From an uncultured Phycisphaerales bacterium (GTDB taxonomy: Bacteria > Planctomycetota > Phycisphaerae > WQYP01): a stretch of DNA of 64,000 nt. The DNA is taken from contig CAIMWO010000062.1 in NCBI GenBank assembly GCA_903845195.1, positions 158,277 to 222,276 of the forward strand. Direction: 5' to 3'. Shown piece after piece: positions 1 through 6,912 of the stretch (its first letter is position 1; each line of letters opens with the position of its first letter). The position numbers and the translations under genes are program-made. Below the pieces are notes generated by a model. That model saw only the letters and a list, made by a program, of their open reading frames with translations. It searched no databases and was not told where the DNA came from.

Positions 1-381
1 GATCACCGGCAACGTATTGTTGTCGGTAAATGTCGATGAGGAATCCGGATCGACCGCCGCCACCGTGACTGTCCCGCCGCCCAGCGACGCATTGCTGAGC
101 CAGTTATTCGCCGACATCACGCTGCGCCAGTCAGAACGGTTCTTAACCTGCCAGATACACATCTCCAGCCCGCTCCGTGCAATGGCACGGGCCCGTTCCG
201 CATCCCGTTCATTCTTCGCGATTCCCAGCGATGTTCCCTGCGTGCTCAGGAACCCCGCCGTCAAAATCGTGCACACCACCAGGCCGATCATCACCAGCAA
301 CAGTGCAACCCCGTGCCGCGCCGGTGCGCCCGGACGGCGTTTCAAGTGGCGGCTTCTCGGCGACATAATCCTCATGGTCAT
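1..381 (-). CDS. PilX/GspK-like pilus assembly protein, C-terminus cut by window edge
   Basis: The minus frame is open for 127 codons from ATG at 381 to the window edge. It starts with a basic stretch rich in Arg and His, followed by a hydrophobic helix (residues ~24-42, GVALLLVMIGLVVCTILTAG). Next comes an Arg/Glu-rich amphipathic segment (NERDAERARAIARSGLEM), as in PilX/GspK-type minor pseudopilins, where this part continues the N-terminal helix. It starts 11 bp after the stop of the PilW/GspJ-like gene, so the two probably form one minor pilin operon. A plus-strand frame over the same bases has no recognisable features and is rejected. The family assignment rests on the N-terminus only. 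Confidence 0.7.
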   Translation of the reverse strand, partial: MTMRIMSPRSRHLKRRPGAPARHGVALLLVMIGLVVCTILTAGFLSTQGTSLGIAKNERDAERARAIARSGLEMCIWQVKNRSDWRSVMSANNWLSNASLGGGTVTVAAVDPDSSSTFTDNNTLPVI

Positions 382-392
382 CCCTTGCCTGC

Positions 393-1064
393 TCACCACG
401 GAGCCGACGAATTCGTAAGCGATACGCCGATCAGCACGTTTCGTGGACTTCCATTATCGTTGAGCGTGATCGTAATCGTGGCCAGCTCCGCCTTCGTGGC
501 TGGTGACGCGTCCAGCGTCGTGCTCATGCTCGTGACATTCGTTTCCAGCACCGCCGGCGTGAAATACCCGCCCGATTTCGCCGTCGTGCAGGCGCTGTAC
601 CAGTTACTCGTCGCCGCATAGGTGGTGTTGGCGCTGATCTTGCTCACATCGGAAAAATTCGCCGGCCAATTGGTCGTGTAGAGTTTCAGGTTCCCACTCG
701 AATCCACTTCCAGCAGACGCATCTCGTACAGGTTGACCGCATTGTTCGGCAGCACCGGCCCCGTCGAGGCATCCCCCGTCCAGTAGACGATGTAGTTCGA
801 GCCCGCGGCGAGAATGCATCGCGCATTGGTCAGTTCATCCGCAATACTCGACTTGAGCGCTTCCATACGCACCAGTAGCCTTCGGCCATCCTGGTTGGCA
901 TTCGTGCCCGCCGCCGTCGCGTTGATCAAGACCGCCAGAATCGCCGCCGTCACCGCCGTGACCGACAGCCCGATCATCAACTCCACCAGCGTCAGCGCGC
1001 GACACCCCCGCTTCCGGTAATCCGGCGGTGAAGCAACAGGGAAATGGACTCGACGGGCGCGCAC
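393..1064 (-). CDS. Prepilin-type N-terminal methylation domain protein (PilW/GspJ-like minor pilin)
   Basis: A 223-aa protein whose residues ~22-50 hold a type IV pilin motif (ALTLVELMIGLSVTAVTAA): the hydrophobic helix with the invariant Glu at position +5 of the mature protein. The residue before the cleavage point is Ala-Leu rather than the canonical Gly-Phe, which is seen in some minor pilins. The leader of about 20 residues is long and basic. The rest is a globular Ser/Thr/Asn-rich head without a recognised fold. It lies directly upstream of a PilX/GspK-like gene, as expected for a minor-pilin initiation complex at the tip of a pilus or pseudopilus. The major assembly genes lie ~35 kb away at 36-50 kb. 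Confidence 0.8.
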   Translation of the reverse strand: MRARRVHFPVASPPDYRKRGCRALTLVELMIGLSVTAVTAAILAVLINATAAGTNANQDGRRLLVRMEALKSSIADELTNARCILAAGSNYIVYWTGDASTGPVLPNNAVNLYEMRLLEVDSSGNLKLYTTNWPANFSDVSKISANTTYAATSNWYSACTTAKSGGYFTPAVLETNVTSMSTTLDASPATKAELATITITLNDNGSPRNVLIGVSLTNSSAPW

Positions 1065-1175
1065 TGTCTACTCTCCTGTATGAAGATACATCGCCTGAAT
1101 AGGCAGACAGGTTTAGCCCCGAACGGCGCCAGCATGTACCGATAATCAGCCTGCGCCAGCGTTTTGCGGCTGAGC

Positions 1176-2138
1176 CTAGTATTCGAAGATCAGACTCGCC
1201 ACCATCCCCCACTTGAACTCCTGCCGCGCACCATGGTCGATCGGCACAATATACCCCAGTCCCAGCTTGGGCTGGATACCCGAAACCGACTCAAAATTCA
1301 CTCGAAAGCCGATCGTCCCCGTCAGTTCATTGTGCCCCGCGATCTCCTGGTTCAGAAAATTTTCGCCGTTGAGTTCCAGTATCGGTACCGTGCTCGTGGC
1401 GTAGGGGATTGGAAGAACATCATGCTCCAGCTCGTAACCCACGACCAGATCGTACTCAAGCGAAGAAAGCCCACGATCCTCGATCCCGACTCGAATGGAA
1501 TTCCCCAGGCCCATGCGCACCGAAAGGTGCTCGCCCAACCGCGTCAGGCTGAAAATCTTGGGAACGATTTCCGTGTCCTTGCTGACCCGGGTATGCGTCG
1601 GCGGCGCAATTTCCAACGCCAAAACCAGCGTCGTATCCACAAAACCGTTTGGTGATACGTACTGGGCGACCGGATACCGCGCCCCCAGCTCGATGTTGGT
1701 AAATCCCTCCTGCGTCTTTTCGTCGAGTGCCCGTTCCGACGAATACCCACCGGCAATCTCCAGCGTCAGCAAGCCAAACGATTTTTCAATTTCCACATGC
1801 CCCTCATCGGACTGCGCATCGTGCCCCTCGAAATGGTTGTAGGAAATCGCCACCTCGTTATCGACATCCGCCTCATCCGCCAGCAGCGGCTCAGGAAACC
1901 AATCCTTACCGTAAATGGAACGATGATCGAGCAGACCCAAGAAGCCGTAGCGATCGGAATCTCCCCCCGCAGCCTTCGAGGCATCGAAGTAGGGAATCGA
2001 GTCTGTTCCTGACTTGCCCCCACCCGCCAAAGGATCCAAAGATAGCGGCATATCAGTAACTCCTGCCCACAGCCGCGTCATGGAAACCGCAAGTACCGCC
2101 GCCGCCAAGACTGCCACCGACGTTCTATGAATAGTCAT
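1176..2138 (-). CDS. Outer-membrane beta-barrel protein, family not identified
   Basis: A 320-aa protein starting at ATG 2138, preceded by AGGAAA at good spacing; an upstream in-frame start at 2213 lacks a ribosome site and overlaps the promoter. Residues 1-26 form a signal peptide (hydrophobic core ending in LWA-G). The mature part alternates polar and hydrophobic residues in many short segments (e.g. VEIEKSFGLLTLEIAGGY, KLGLGYIVPI). It ends in a barrel-like C-terminal strand with a terminal aromatic (SLIFEY), so an outer-membrane porin or transporter-like barrel is likely. Its promoter contains a perfect inverted repeat resembling a Fur operator, hinting at metal-regulated expression. The substrate is unknown. 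Confidence 0.7.
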   Translation of the reverse strand: MTIHRTSVAVLAAAVLAVSMTRLWAGVTDMPLSLDPLAGGGKSGTDSIPYFDASKAAGGDSDRYGFLGLLDHRSIYGKDWFPEPLLADEADVDNEVAISYNHFEGHDAQSDEGHVEIEKSFGLLTLEIAGGYSSERALDEKTQEGFTNIELGARYPVAQYVSPNGFVDTTLVLALEIAPPTHTRVSKDTEIVPKIFSLTRLGEHLSVRMGLGNSIRVGIEDRGLSSLEYDLVVGYELEHDVLPIPYATSTVPILELNGENFLNQEIAGHNELTGTIGFRVNFESVSGIQPKLGLGYIVPIDHGARQEFKWGMVASLIFEY

Positions 2139-2211
2139 AAATGATTTCCTGTAAGTAACTTGCAAGATAATGCTTGTGTGATTACGCACCACACATTTCC
2201 TTTGTGGCCAC

Positions 2212-2239
2212 AATATATGAGACTCAGTCTCAATTGCAA
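2212..2239 (-). promoter_or_regulatory. Promoter with Fur-box-like palindrome filling the -35/-10 spacer
   Basis: Read on the minus strand: -35 TTGCAA (2239-2234), a 16-nt spacer, and -10 TATATT (2217-2212). The spacer contains the perfect 7-1-7 inverted repeat TGAGACTCAGTCTCA (2218-2232). A repressor bound here would block RNA polymerase. The shape matches the 7-1-7 form of Fur-family operators (TGAnAAT-n-ATTnTCA type), but the assignment to Fur is inference. It drives the barrel gene that starts at 2138. Confidence 0.6.
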
Positions 2240-2465
2240 GTTAAAATCAACAGGTTTGTCACTCGTCAATACCCTTGCCGGACTTATGTCCGATTTGCCC
2301 AAATAAAAATAGTGATTTGCAGACGCCGCGCCGGCAGGTGCTCATCGCGCAGCAGAATCCCGTCTCGCTGTACCATCCTTTCCTGCGCTCCGTCCCCAAA
2401 AACAATCCGGGCCCTTGCACGCCACCGCGTCCAAGAGCCCGTCGTTACACATCTGAATTTTCTAC

Positions 2466-2549
2466 TGCTCGGGACAGGAGTCGAACCTGCAAGGGATTGC
2501 TCCCACTAGCACCTCAAGCTAGCGCGTCTGCCAATTTCGCCACCCGAGC
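2466..2549 (-). tRNA. tRNA-Leu (anticodon GAG)
   Basis: An 84-nt cloverleaf on the minus strand. The acceptor stem GCTCGGG pairs with CCCGAGC, with discriminator A. The anticodon stem CTAGC/GCTAG encloses loop TTGAGGT, with anticodon GAG reading CUC/CUU leucine codons. A long variable arm (GGGAGCAATCCC) is typical of class II tRNAs. The T arm GCAGG-TTCGACT-CCTGT is intact. The 3' CCA is not encoded and must be added by CCA-transferase. It lies just upstream of, and opposite to, rnpB. Confidence 0.95.
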
Positions 2550-2611
2550 TGGTTGCGAACGCACGATATTACCGTAGAAACCCCGCCGTCTCAAGCTGAC
2601 TTGAAATCTGC

Positions 2612-2617
2612 TATAAT
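2612..2617 (+). promoter_or_regulatory. -10 element of rnpB
   Basis: A perfect TATAAT lies six bases before the first paired base of the RNase P RNA P1 helix (2624). A convincing -35 is not seen at 16-18 bp. Because the RNA 5' end is fixed by P1 pairing, this site calibrates the distance from -10 to transcription start in this genome. Confidence 0.8.
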
Positions 2618-2623
2618 GCCCGC

Positions 2624-3112
2624 GGAATGGTCAGGCGACCGCTCGGCGAAAGCCGGGAGGAAAGTCCGAACACCGCAGGGCACGGTGGTGGCTAACAGCC
2701 ACCCGTCCGGCATCGTTGTGCTCCAGGCTTCCAAGCCTGCAGCAAAAACACCGGGCGCGGGAAAGTGCCACAGAGAACGAACCGCCGATGGCCGCCGCAA
2801 GGCGGATCAGGTAAGGGTGAAAAGGTGCGGTAAGAGCGCACCGCGATGCTGGCGACAGCATTGGCATGGCAAACCCCACCGGGTGCAAGACCAAATAGGG
2901 AACCGAAGGCGTGACCCGCGCCGCATCCTCTGCCGAGCCCCCGTCAAACCTCGCAGAGGGTTAGTCCCGCGTCCCAGTACGAAGCCGCGCAAGCGGTGAG
3001 GAACAGCCGGGGCACAGGTTCCGGGTAGGTTGCTCGAGGGCGCCCGCAAGGACGCTCCCAGATAAATGGTCGCCGCCCGAAAGGGAACAGAATTCGGCTT
3101 ACCGACCCTTCC
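2624..3112 (+). ncRNA. rnpB: RNase P RNA (class A)
   Basis: The catalytic RNA of RNase P, which matures tRNA 5' ends. Recognised by the conserved core words GAGGAAAGTCCG near the 5' end, ACAGAGA, GCCGATGGCC, ATCAGGTAAGGGTGAAA, GCGGTAAGAGCGCACCG, CAAATAGGG and ACAGAATTCGGCTTA near the 3' end. P1 is formed by 2624-2632 with 3104-3112 (one mismatch). At the position of P9 (after the P8 hairpin GGTGGCTAACAGCCACC) the helix is much longer than in E. coli. It carries the 17-nt palindrome CAGGCTTCCAAGCCTGC (2724-2740), identical to part of an intergenic repeat in this window. About 489 nt, longer than the ~380 nt E. coli RNA. Confidence 0.97.
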
Positions 3113-3117
3113 ACATG

Positions 3118-3160
3118 CGGGCCCCGCCCAGTGAAAACTTCGCGGGGCCCGACCTTTTTT
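3118..3160 (+). terminator. Intrinsic terminator of rnpB
   Basis: A perfect 10-bp GC stem (3118-3127 with 3142-3151), 14-nt loop, then CC and six T (3155-3160). Confidence 0.93.
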
Positions 3161-3165
3161 ACCCC

Positions 3166-3213
3166 CATTGGCCCACTGGCAACTGACCACTGACCGCTGA
3201 CCACAGATTGACC
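3166..3213. repeat. ACTGACCACTGACC-type imperfect repeat cluster
   Basis: Consecutive near-copies of a 7-9 nt word (ACTGGCA, ACTGACC, ACTGACC, GCTGACC, ATTGACC) between the rnpB terminator and the rpsJ promoter. The same word family occurs at 18061-18146, 18938-18995 and 20562-20636. Confidence 0.7.
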
Positions 3214-3218
3214 ACGCG

Positions 3219-3247
3219 TTGACATCACCCCGCCAATTCGATACTTT
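3219..3247 (+). promoter_or_regulatory. rpsJ promoter and start of a structured leader
   Basis: A consensus -35 TTGACA (3219-3224), 17-bp spacer and -10 TACTTT (3242-3247). The predicted start at ~3254 gives a leader of about 174 nt. It can form at least two hairpins: CCACA...TGTGG (about 3258-3280) and CCGGAG/CTCCGG with inner TTTAC/GTAAA (about 3315-3345). Confidence 0.75.
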
Positions 3248-3427
3248 ACCTCTCTTGCCACAAGCCCGATGGCCTGTGGCGGCGACGCAAGCGGCGATCC
3301 CAATCGTCCGCGTTCCGGAGTCTTTACTGATGTAAACTCTCCGGTGGCGCCAACAAGTGAACACCGGCTCTCTCGCAGCACACCGCTGCGACTGAGGAAA
3401 TCTCTCTCGAGACGCAAAGGAACCGCC

Positions 3428-3745
3428 ATGGCTGCCAATCCCCACGAACGTATCCGTATCCGCATGGAAGCTTACGATCACCGGGCTCTCGACGCCTCCG
3501 CCAAGGAAATCGTCGATCACGCCAAGCGTACCAGCGCCAAGGTTCGCGGTCCGATCCCGATGCCCACGCGTATCGAGAAGTTCACTGTCCTCCGCTCCCC
3601 GCACATCGATAAGAAGAGCCGCGAACAGTTCGAAATCCGTACCCACAAACGTGTCATCGACATTCTTGAGCCCACTCCGCGCACGATCGAAGCCCTCAAC
3701 CGGCTCGTCGTTCCCGCCGGCGTGTTCGTCAAAATCAAAGCCTGA
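3428..3745 (+). CDS. rpsJ: 30S ribosomal protein S10
   Basis: A 105-aa small-subunit protein of the 30S head, and the NusE transcription antitermination factor in bacteria. Family length and blocks are intact: [14 protein letters not shown] near the N-terminus, [19 protein letters not shown] in the middle and [13 protein letters not shown] near the end. The start at 3428 follows AAAGGA by 5 nt; longer in-frame starts have no ribosome site and fall in the leader. Unlike the usual S10 operon, it does not run into rplC. It has its own promoter (3219) and a strong terminator (3805), so it is probably transcribed alone. Confidence 0.97.
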   Translation: MAANPHERIRIRMEAYDHRALDASAKEIVDHAKRTSAKVRGPIPMPTRIEKFTVLRSPHIDKKSREQFEIRTHKRVIDILEPTPRTIEALNRLVVPAGVFVKIKA

Positions 3746-3748
3746 TTG

Positions 3749-3773
3749 GTGGTGCAGTCTCCCAAGCCTGCAC
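3749..3773. repeat. GTGGTGC hairpin repeat, copy 1
   Basis: GTGGTGC followed by arm AGTCT, loop CCCA, arm AGCCT and GCAC. It is a degenerate palindrome placed 3 nt after the rpsJ stop. It has the same architecture as copies at 24512-24534 and 54636-54660 and the hairpin inside rnpB. Confidence 0.7.
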
Positions 3774-3804
3774 GCCTTGGCGGAACACCTCATCGAATAA
3801 CCCG

Positions 3805-3844
3805 CGCCCGGATTCACCCACCGTGAATCCGGGCGTTCGCTTTT
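3805..3844 (+). terminator. Intrinsic terminator after rpsJ
   Basis: A 13-bp perfect stem (3805-3817 with 3823-3835), 5-nt loop, followed by TTCGCTTTT. It separates rpsJ transcription from the downstream gene. Confidence 0.9.
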
Positions 3845-3862
3845 GCATCGTGATTTTCCGGT

Positions 3863-3868
3863 TACAAT
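3863..3868 (+). promoter_or_regulatory. -10 element placed for a leaderless start of the VKOR gene
   Basis: TACAAT ends six bases before the ATG at 3875. This is the same distance as between the rnpB -10 and the rnpB 5' end, so transcription should begin on or next to the A of the ATG. No Shine-Dalgarno sequence precedes the gene. Confidence 0.6.
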
Positions 3869-3874
3869 TCGGCG

Positions 3875-5056
3875 ATGGATCAAACACCGGAAGCTGTACT
3901 GGCTCGCCTGAACGCACCCATTGAACGACGCCGCGCCATGACCTTGTGGCTGGCCCGTCTGCTCCTGGGCATCGCAGCCGCCGTGGCGGCATACCTCTTC
4001 ATTTCCGCACTCAAAGCCGGTTCCATCGTCGGTTGCGGCAGCGAGGGCGGCTGCAATGAAGTGCTGCAGAGCCGCTGGTCCAAGTGGTGGTACGTGCCGG
4101 TCGCCGGCCCTGCCTGTGCCGCCTACGGGGCGATGATCTGTCTGACCTTCCTCAGTTCGACGCGCTGGCAACGAACCGCCATGGCCGCACTGGGATGCGC
4201 CATCCTCGGCACCGCCAGTTGGTTCGTTTTCCTCCAGATAATTGTCCTGCATCATTTTTGTCCCTACTGCATCGCCGCCCACCTCTGCGGAGCGGGCGCC
4301 GCATTGCTGCTACTGCGAAAGTGGATCCGTGCGCCGCGCGAAGGATTTATCCTGGGGATTGTGGCGCTACTGGTGCTGATACTCGGACAGATATACCTGC
4401 GAACATCCACCGTCACGTGGGACACCAGCGGCGGGCCCGATTTTCAGATCGTCCGCGGCGAACACCCCGAAATCCTTTTCTACAAGGGGAAAGTCCGCCT
4501 CGACTTGCACCAGGTTCCGATCCTCGGCTCGCCCGATGCCCCTCACCTGGTCGTCCTGCTCTTCGACGTCAACTGTCCGCACTGCCGCAACCTGCACTCG
4601 CAACTGGAGGCCGTCCGCGCACGAAATGGCGGGAAATTAGCGATCGTCGCCTTGCCCATGCCCCTCGACTCCACGTGCAACCAAGAAATACCGGCAGCAG
4701 GCATGAAGAGGAGAAATCCCTGCCGGCTGGCGCGGCTGGCCTTGGCAGTGTGGCGGGCGAATCCTGGAAAATTTGCCGGATTCGTGGATTATCTCTTCGA
4801 TCCCTACCTCGAACCTGGCGCTGATGTGGCGGAGGGCCACGCTGCGGATATGGTCGGTGCCGCCGAACTGGCGAAAGCGCTGAAAGATCCGTGGGTAGAC
4901 CAGCAACTGAAAACGGATATTCAGTTGTATGCGTCGAACGCGAAATACTCGCGCAATTGGATGATGCCGCAAATGATGATGGGTAAAACGTTTATGCGTG
5001 GCACGCCGGATTATGCGGAACTGGACCGGAAGATGGACGCGTATCTGAAAGAGTGA
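3875..5056 (+). CDS. Vitamin K epoxide reductase-thioredoxin (VKOR-DsbA-like) fusion protein
   Basis: A 393-aa membrane protein predicted to make disulfide bonds outside the cytoplasmic membrane. Residues ~23-175 are a VKOR domain with about five membrane helices, the periplasmic loop cysteines C54 and C60, and the quinone-side active motif CPYC (129-132). Residues ~190-393 form a thioredoxin-like DsbA/DsbG-type domain with active site CPHC (234-237). Such fusions pair the oxidase with its own reoxidiser: the thioredoxin domain oxidises substrates and VKOR passes electrons to quinone. The gene sits between rpsJ and rplC, which are normally adjacent. It seems to have its own leaderless promoter. 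It may oxidise exported proteins such as pilus parts; the substrates are unknown. Confidence 0.92.
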   Translation: MDQTPEAVLARLNAPIERRRAMTLWLARLLLGIAAAVAAYLFISALKAGSIVGCGSEGGCNEVLQSRWSKWWYVPVAGPACAAYGAMICLTFLSSTRWQRTAMAALGCAILGTASWFVFLQIIVLHHFCPYCIAAHLCGAGAALLLLRKWIRAPREGFILGIVALLVLILGQIYLRTSTVTWDTSGGPDFQIVRGEHPEILFYKGKVRLDLHQVPILGSPDAPHLVVLLFDVNCPHCRNLHSQLEAVRARNGGKLAIVALPMPLDSTCNQEIPAAGMKRRNPCRLARLALAVWRANPGKFAGFVDYLFDPYLEPGADVAEGHAADMVGAAELAKALKDPWVDQQLKTDIQLYASNAKYSRNWMMPQMMMGKTFMRGTPDYAELDRKMDAYLKE

Positions 5057-5116
5057 TTGGGGGCTTCGCGGGGCGGGGAAGGGAGCATTTTTCCGCGGCG
5101 TTCGCCACCAATACAG

Positions 5117-5145
5117 TTGACATTAGCGAGGGGGGCTGGTAAATT
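5117..5145 (+). promoter_or_regulatory. Promoter of the rplC-rplO operon
   Basis: -35 TTGACA (5117-5122), exactly 17 bp, then -10 TAAATT (5140-5145). Predicted start ~5152, about 300 nt before rplC. Confidence 0.82.
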
Positions 5146-5151
5146 TGCCCC

Positions 5152-5450
5152 TCTTGCCATCGGCCGGGAGCGTGAAAACGCTTAGGCAGGGCGAGGACGT
5201 CGAAAGACGTCGGGCACCAACAACGCAGTTTCCACGGAACTGCCCAACCAGAGTGATCCCGATCGGGCCTGAAACGGCGAGGCCTCAACGCGGCGCAAAG
5301 CTGCGGCCTGAGGCTCAGAAATGAGAATCGCCAATTACGGTCCCGGTTCGAAGCCGGAAAGTTGTCCGGACGGGATATCGCGGTGAACCTGACACCCTCT
5401 TCGCGGAGGGAAACGGGTTCAGATGAGGCGATCGTGGAGTGAGGTATGCC
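5152..5450 (+). promoter_or_regulatory. Long hairpin-rich leader of rplC (candidate ribosomal-protein autoregulatory RNA)
   Basis: About 300 nt without a gene. It folds locally into successive hairpins: AGCGT-GAAA-ACGCT; GACGTC-GAAA-GACGTC; GCAGTTTC/GGAACTGC; CCCGATCGGG; GCCTCA...TGAGGC enclosing a smaller stem; CCGG...CCGG; and a two-tier stem TGAACC/GGTTCA with inner CCCTC/GAGGG, just before the ribosome site GGAG of rplC. Two hairpins carry GAAA tetraloops. The S10 operon of E. coli is controlled by L4 through such a leader, so a comparable role is likely; the sequence is not recognised as a known family. Confidence 0.6.
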
Positions 5451-6137
5451 ATGAGCGAAAATGGTCAAGGTTCTATTGCCGCGCTATTGGGCCGGAAGAT
5501 CGGGATGACCCGCGTCTATGACGACAAGGGTACCGTGGTTCCGGTGACCGTTATTGAAGCGGGGCCGAACGTAGTTACCCAGGTGAAAACCGAAGACGGC
5601 AAGGATGGCTATAACGCCATCCAGTTGGGCTTTGAAGACGCCAAGGAGCGTCGGACGAGCAAGCCGATCGTCGGTCACTGCAAAAAGACCGGCCAGACCA
5701 CGCCGAAGAAATTCTTCCGCGAAGTGCGTCTGACCGCAAAGAGCCCGCTGACGGCCGGTGCCACTCTGGATGTCGATACGTTTGAGACGATCAAGTACGT
5801 CGACGTAACGGGCATCTCCAAAGGCAAGGGTTTTCAGGGCGTCATGAAACGCTGGAACTTCGGCGGCCAGCCGGGTTCGCACGGCACTGAACGTAAGCAT
5901 CGTTCGCCTGGCGGCATCGGCGGCGGCCAGGGAACCCGCGGTCACGGCCGTGCGATTCGTCTGGGCAAGAAGATGTCCGGTCACCTCGGCGACGAAAAGG
6001 TCACCGCCCGGAACCTGTTCCTGGTGAGCGTCGATAAAGAAAAGCATCTGCTGCTGGTCAGGGGCACGGTGCCCGGCGCCAACGGCGGAATCCTGTTCAT
6101 CCGACAGGCCAAGACGGTCGTGAATAATACGAAGTAA
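5451..6137 (+). CDS. rplC: 50S ribosomal protein L3
   Basis: A 228-aa 23S rRNA-binding protein that helps start 50S assembly. Seen in the sequence: the N-terminal LLGRKIGMTRVYDDKG block and the central basic loop KGFQGVMKRWNFGGQ with the His/Gly-rich extension (SPGGIGGGQGTRGHGRAIR) reaching toward the peptidyl transferase centre. The start at 5451 follows GGAG by 11 nt; a GTG at 5439 would overlap that site. First gene after the long leader, followed by rplD 36 bp later. Slightly longer at the N-terminus than E. coli L3 (209 aa). Confidence 0.97.
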   Translation: MSENGQGSIAALLGRKIGMTRVYDDKGTVVPVTVIEAGPNVVTQVKTEDGKDGYNAIQLGFEDAKERRTSKPIVGHCKKTGQTTPKKFFREVRLTAKSPLTAGATLDVDTFETIKYVDVTGISKGKGFQGVMKRWNFGGQPGSHGTERKHRSPGGIGGGQGTRGHGRAIRLGKKMSGHLGDEKVTARNLFLVSVDKEKHLLLVRGTVPGANGGILFIRQAKTVVNNTK

Positions 6138-6173
6138 GCGGAAGCTGGAAATATAAGAACGGCGAGAATAGCC

Positions 6174-6827
6174 ATGATTGAAGTTTCGGTTTTGAATATG
6201 GACGGCAACGAGGTCGGGAAGTTCCCGGTGGACGAGGCCCTGCTCGGCACGGTCGTTCGTCCCGCGTTGTTGAAGCAGGCGTTGGTGCGGCATAACGCGA
6301 ACCAGCGCCAGGGCACGGTTCGCACCAAGAGCCGCGCGGAAATCGAAGGCTCCACGAAGAAGCTTTATGCTCAGAAGCATACGGGCAATGCCCGTCGCGG
6401 CAACCTGCGAACCAGCGTGATGAAGGGCGGCGGCATGGCCTTCGCCAAGCGTCCGCGGGACTTCCGCCAGGACATGCCGCTCAAGCAACGCCGCCTCGCC
6501 CGCGCCAACGCCATTCTCGCCAAGATCCTCTCCAATAATCTCAAGATCCTCGACACCTTCACCGTTGCGACGCCGAAAACCAAAGAAGTCGCAAAAATCC
6601 TTAAAAATCTGAATGTAGACCGCTCGGCAATCATTGCCACCAACGGCATCGATCGCTTCCTGTGGCGTTCGGCACGCAATATCTCGCGGATGTCGATCAA
6701 GCCCGCGGCCGATTTGAACGCGTACGACGTGCTCTCCAAGCGAACGTTGATCATCACCAAGGAAGCCTTCGAAAACGTTCTCAAAACGTGCACGCCGAGC
6801 AAAGTGAAAGAAAGTGACGAGTCCTGA
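6174..6827 (+). CDS. rplD: 50S ribosomal protein L4
   Basis: A 217-aa protein lining the peptide exit tunnel. Shows the family blocks: N-terminal VLNMDGNEVGKFPVDEALLG, the extended basic loop (QRQGTVRTKSRAEIEG to GNARRGNLRTSVMKGGG) and the C-terminal domain with NLKILDTF and KTLIITKEAF-like segments. In E. coli L4 represses its own operon through the mRNA leader, so it is the first candidate ligand of the leader at 5152-5450. Gene order L3-L4-L23-L2 is standard. Confidence 0.97.
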   Translation: MIEVSVLNMDGNEVGKFPVDEALLGTVVRPALLKQALVRHNANQRQGTVRTKSRAEIEGSTKKLYAQKHTGNARRGNLRTSVMKGGGMAFAKRPRDFRQDMPLKQRRLARANAILAKILSNNLKILDTFTVATPKTKEVAKILKNLNVDRSAIIATNGIDRFLWRSARNISRMSIKPAADLNAYDVLSKRTLIITKEAFENVLKTCTPSKVKESDES

Positions 6828-6902
6828 GTGTCGAGGCCAAGAGCCTCGAAAATCAGGACTCGATGTTTAATGGCGACTCAGAATTCAGGACACGAGACTT
6901 AG
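6828..6902. repeat. GACTCAGGAC-type imperfect repeats between rplD and rplW
   Basis: A spacer of scattered near-copies (ATCAGGACTCG, GACTCAG, ATTCAGGACACG, GAGACTTAGG) plus a short hairpin CGAGGCCAAGAGCCTCG (6831-6847). Related words fill the rpsN-rpsH spacer at 12895-12920. Confidence 0.55.
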
Positions 6903-6912
6903 GAACAAAGCC

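Noticed and set aside
288..415. Active cysteine protease in the sigma factor fusion (residue numbers)
   Set aside because: Neither papain-like module keeps a Cys at the start of its first helix, so catalysis is not claimed.
17..418. Plus-strand open frame of 133 codons at the left edge
   Set aside because: The minus strand encodes a pilin-like helix and fits the upstream minor pilin gene; the plus frame has no motif or ribosome site.
2807..4282. 491-codon minus-strand frame over rnpB, rpsJ and the VKOR gene
   Set aside because: It crosses an RNA gene, a terminator and two clear plus-strand genes; typical antisense frame of GC-rich DNA.
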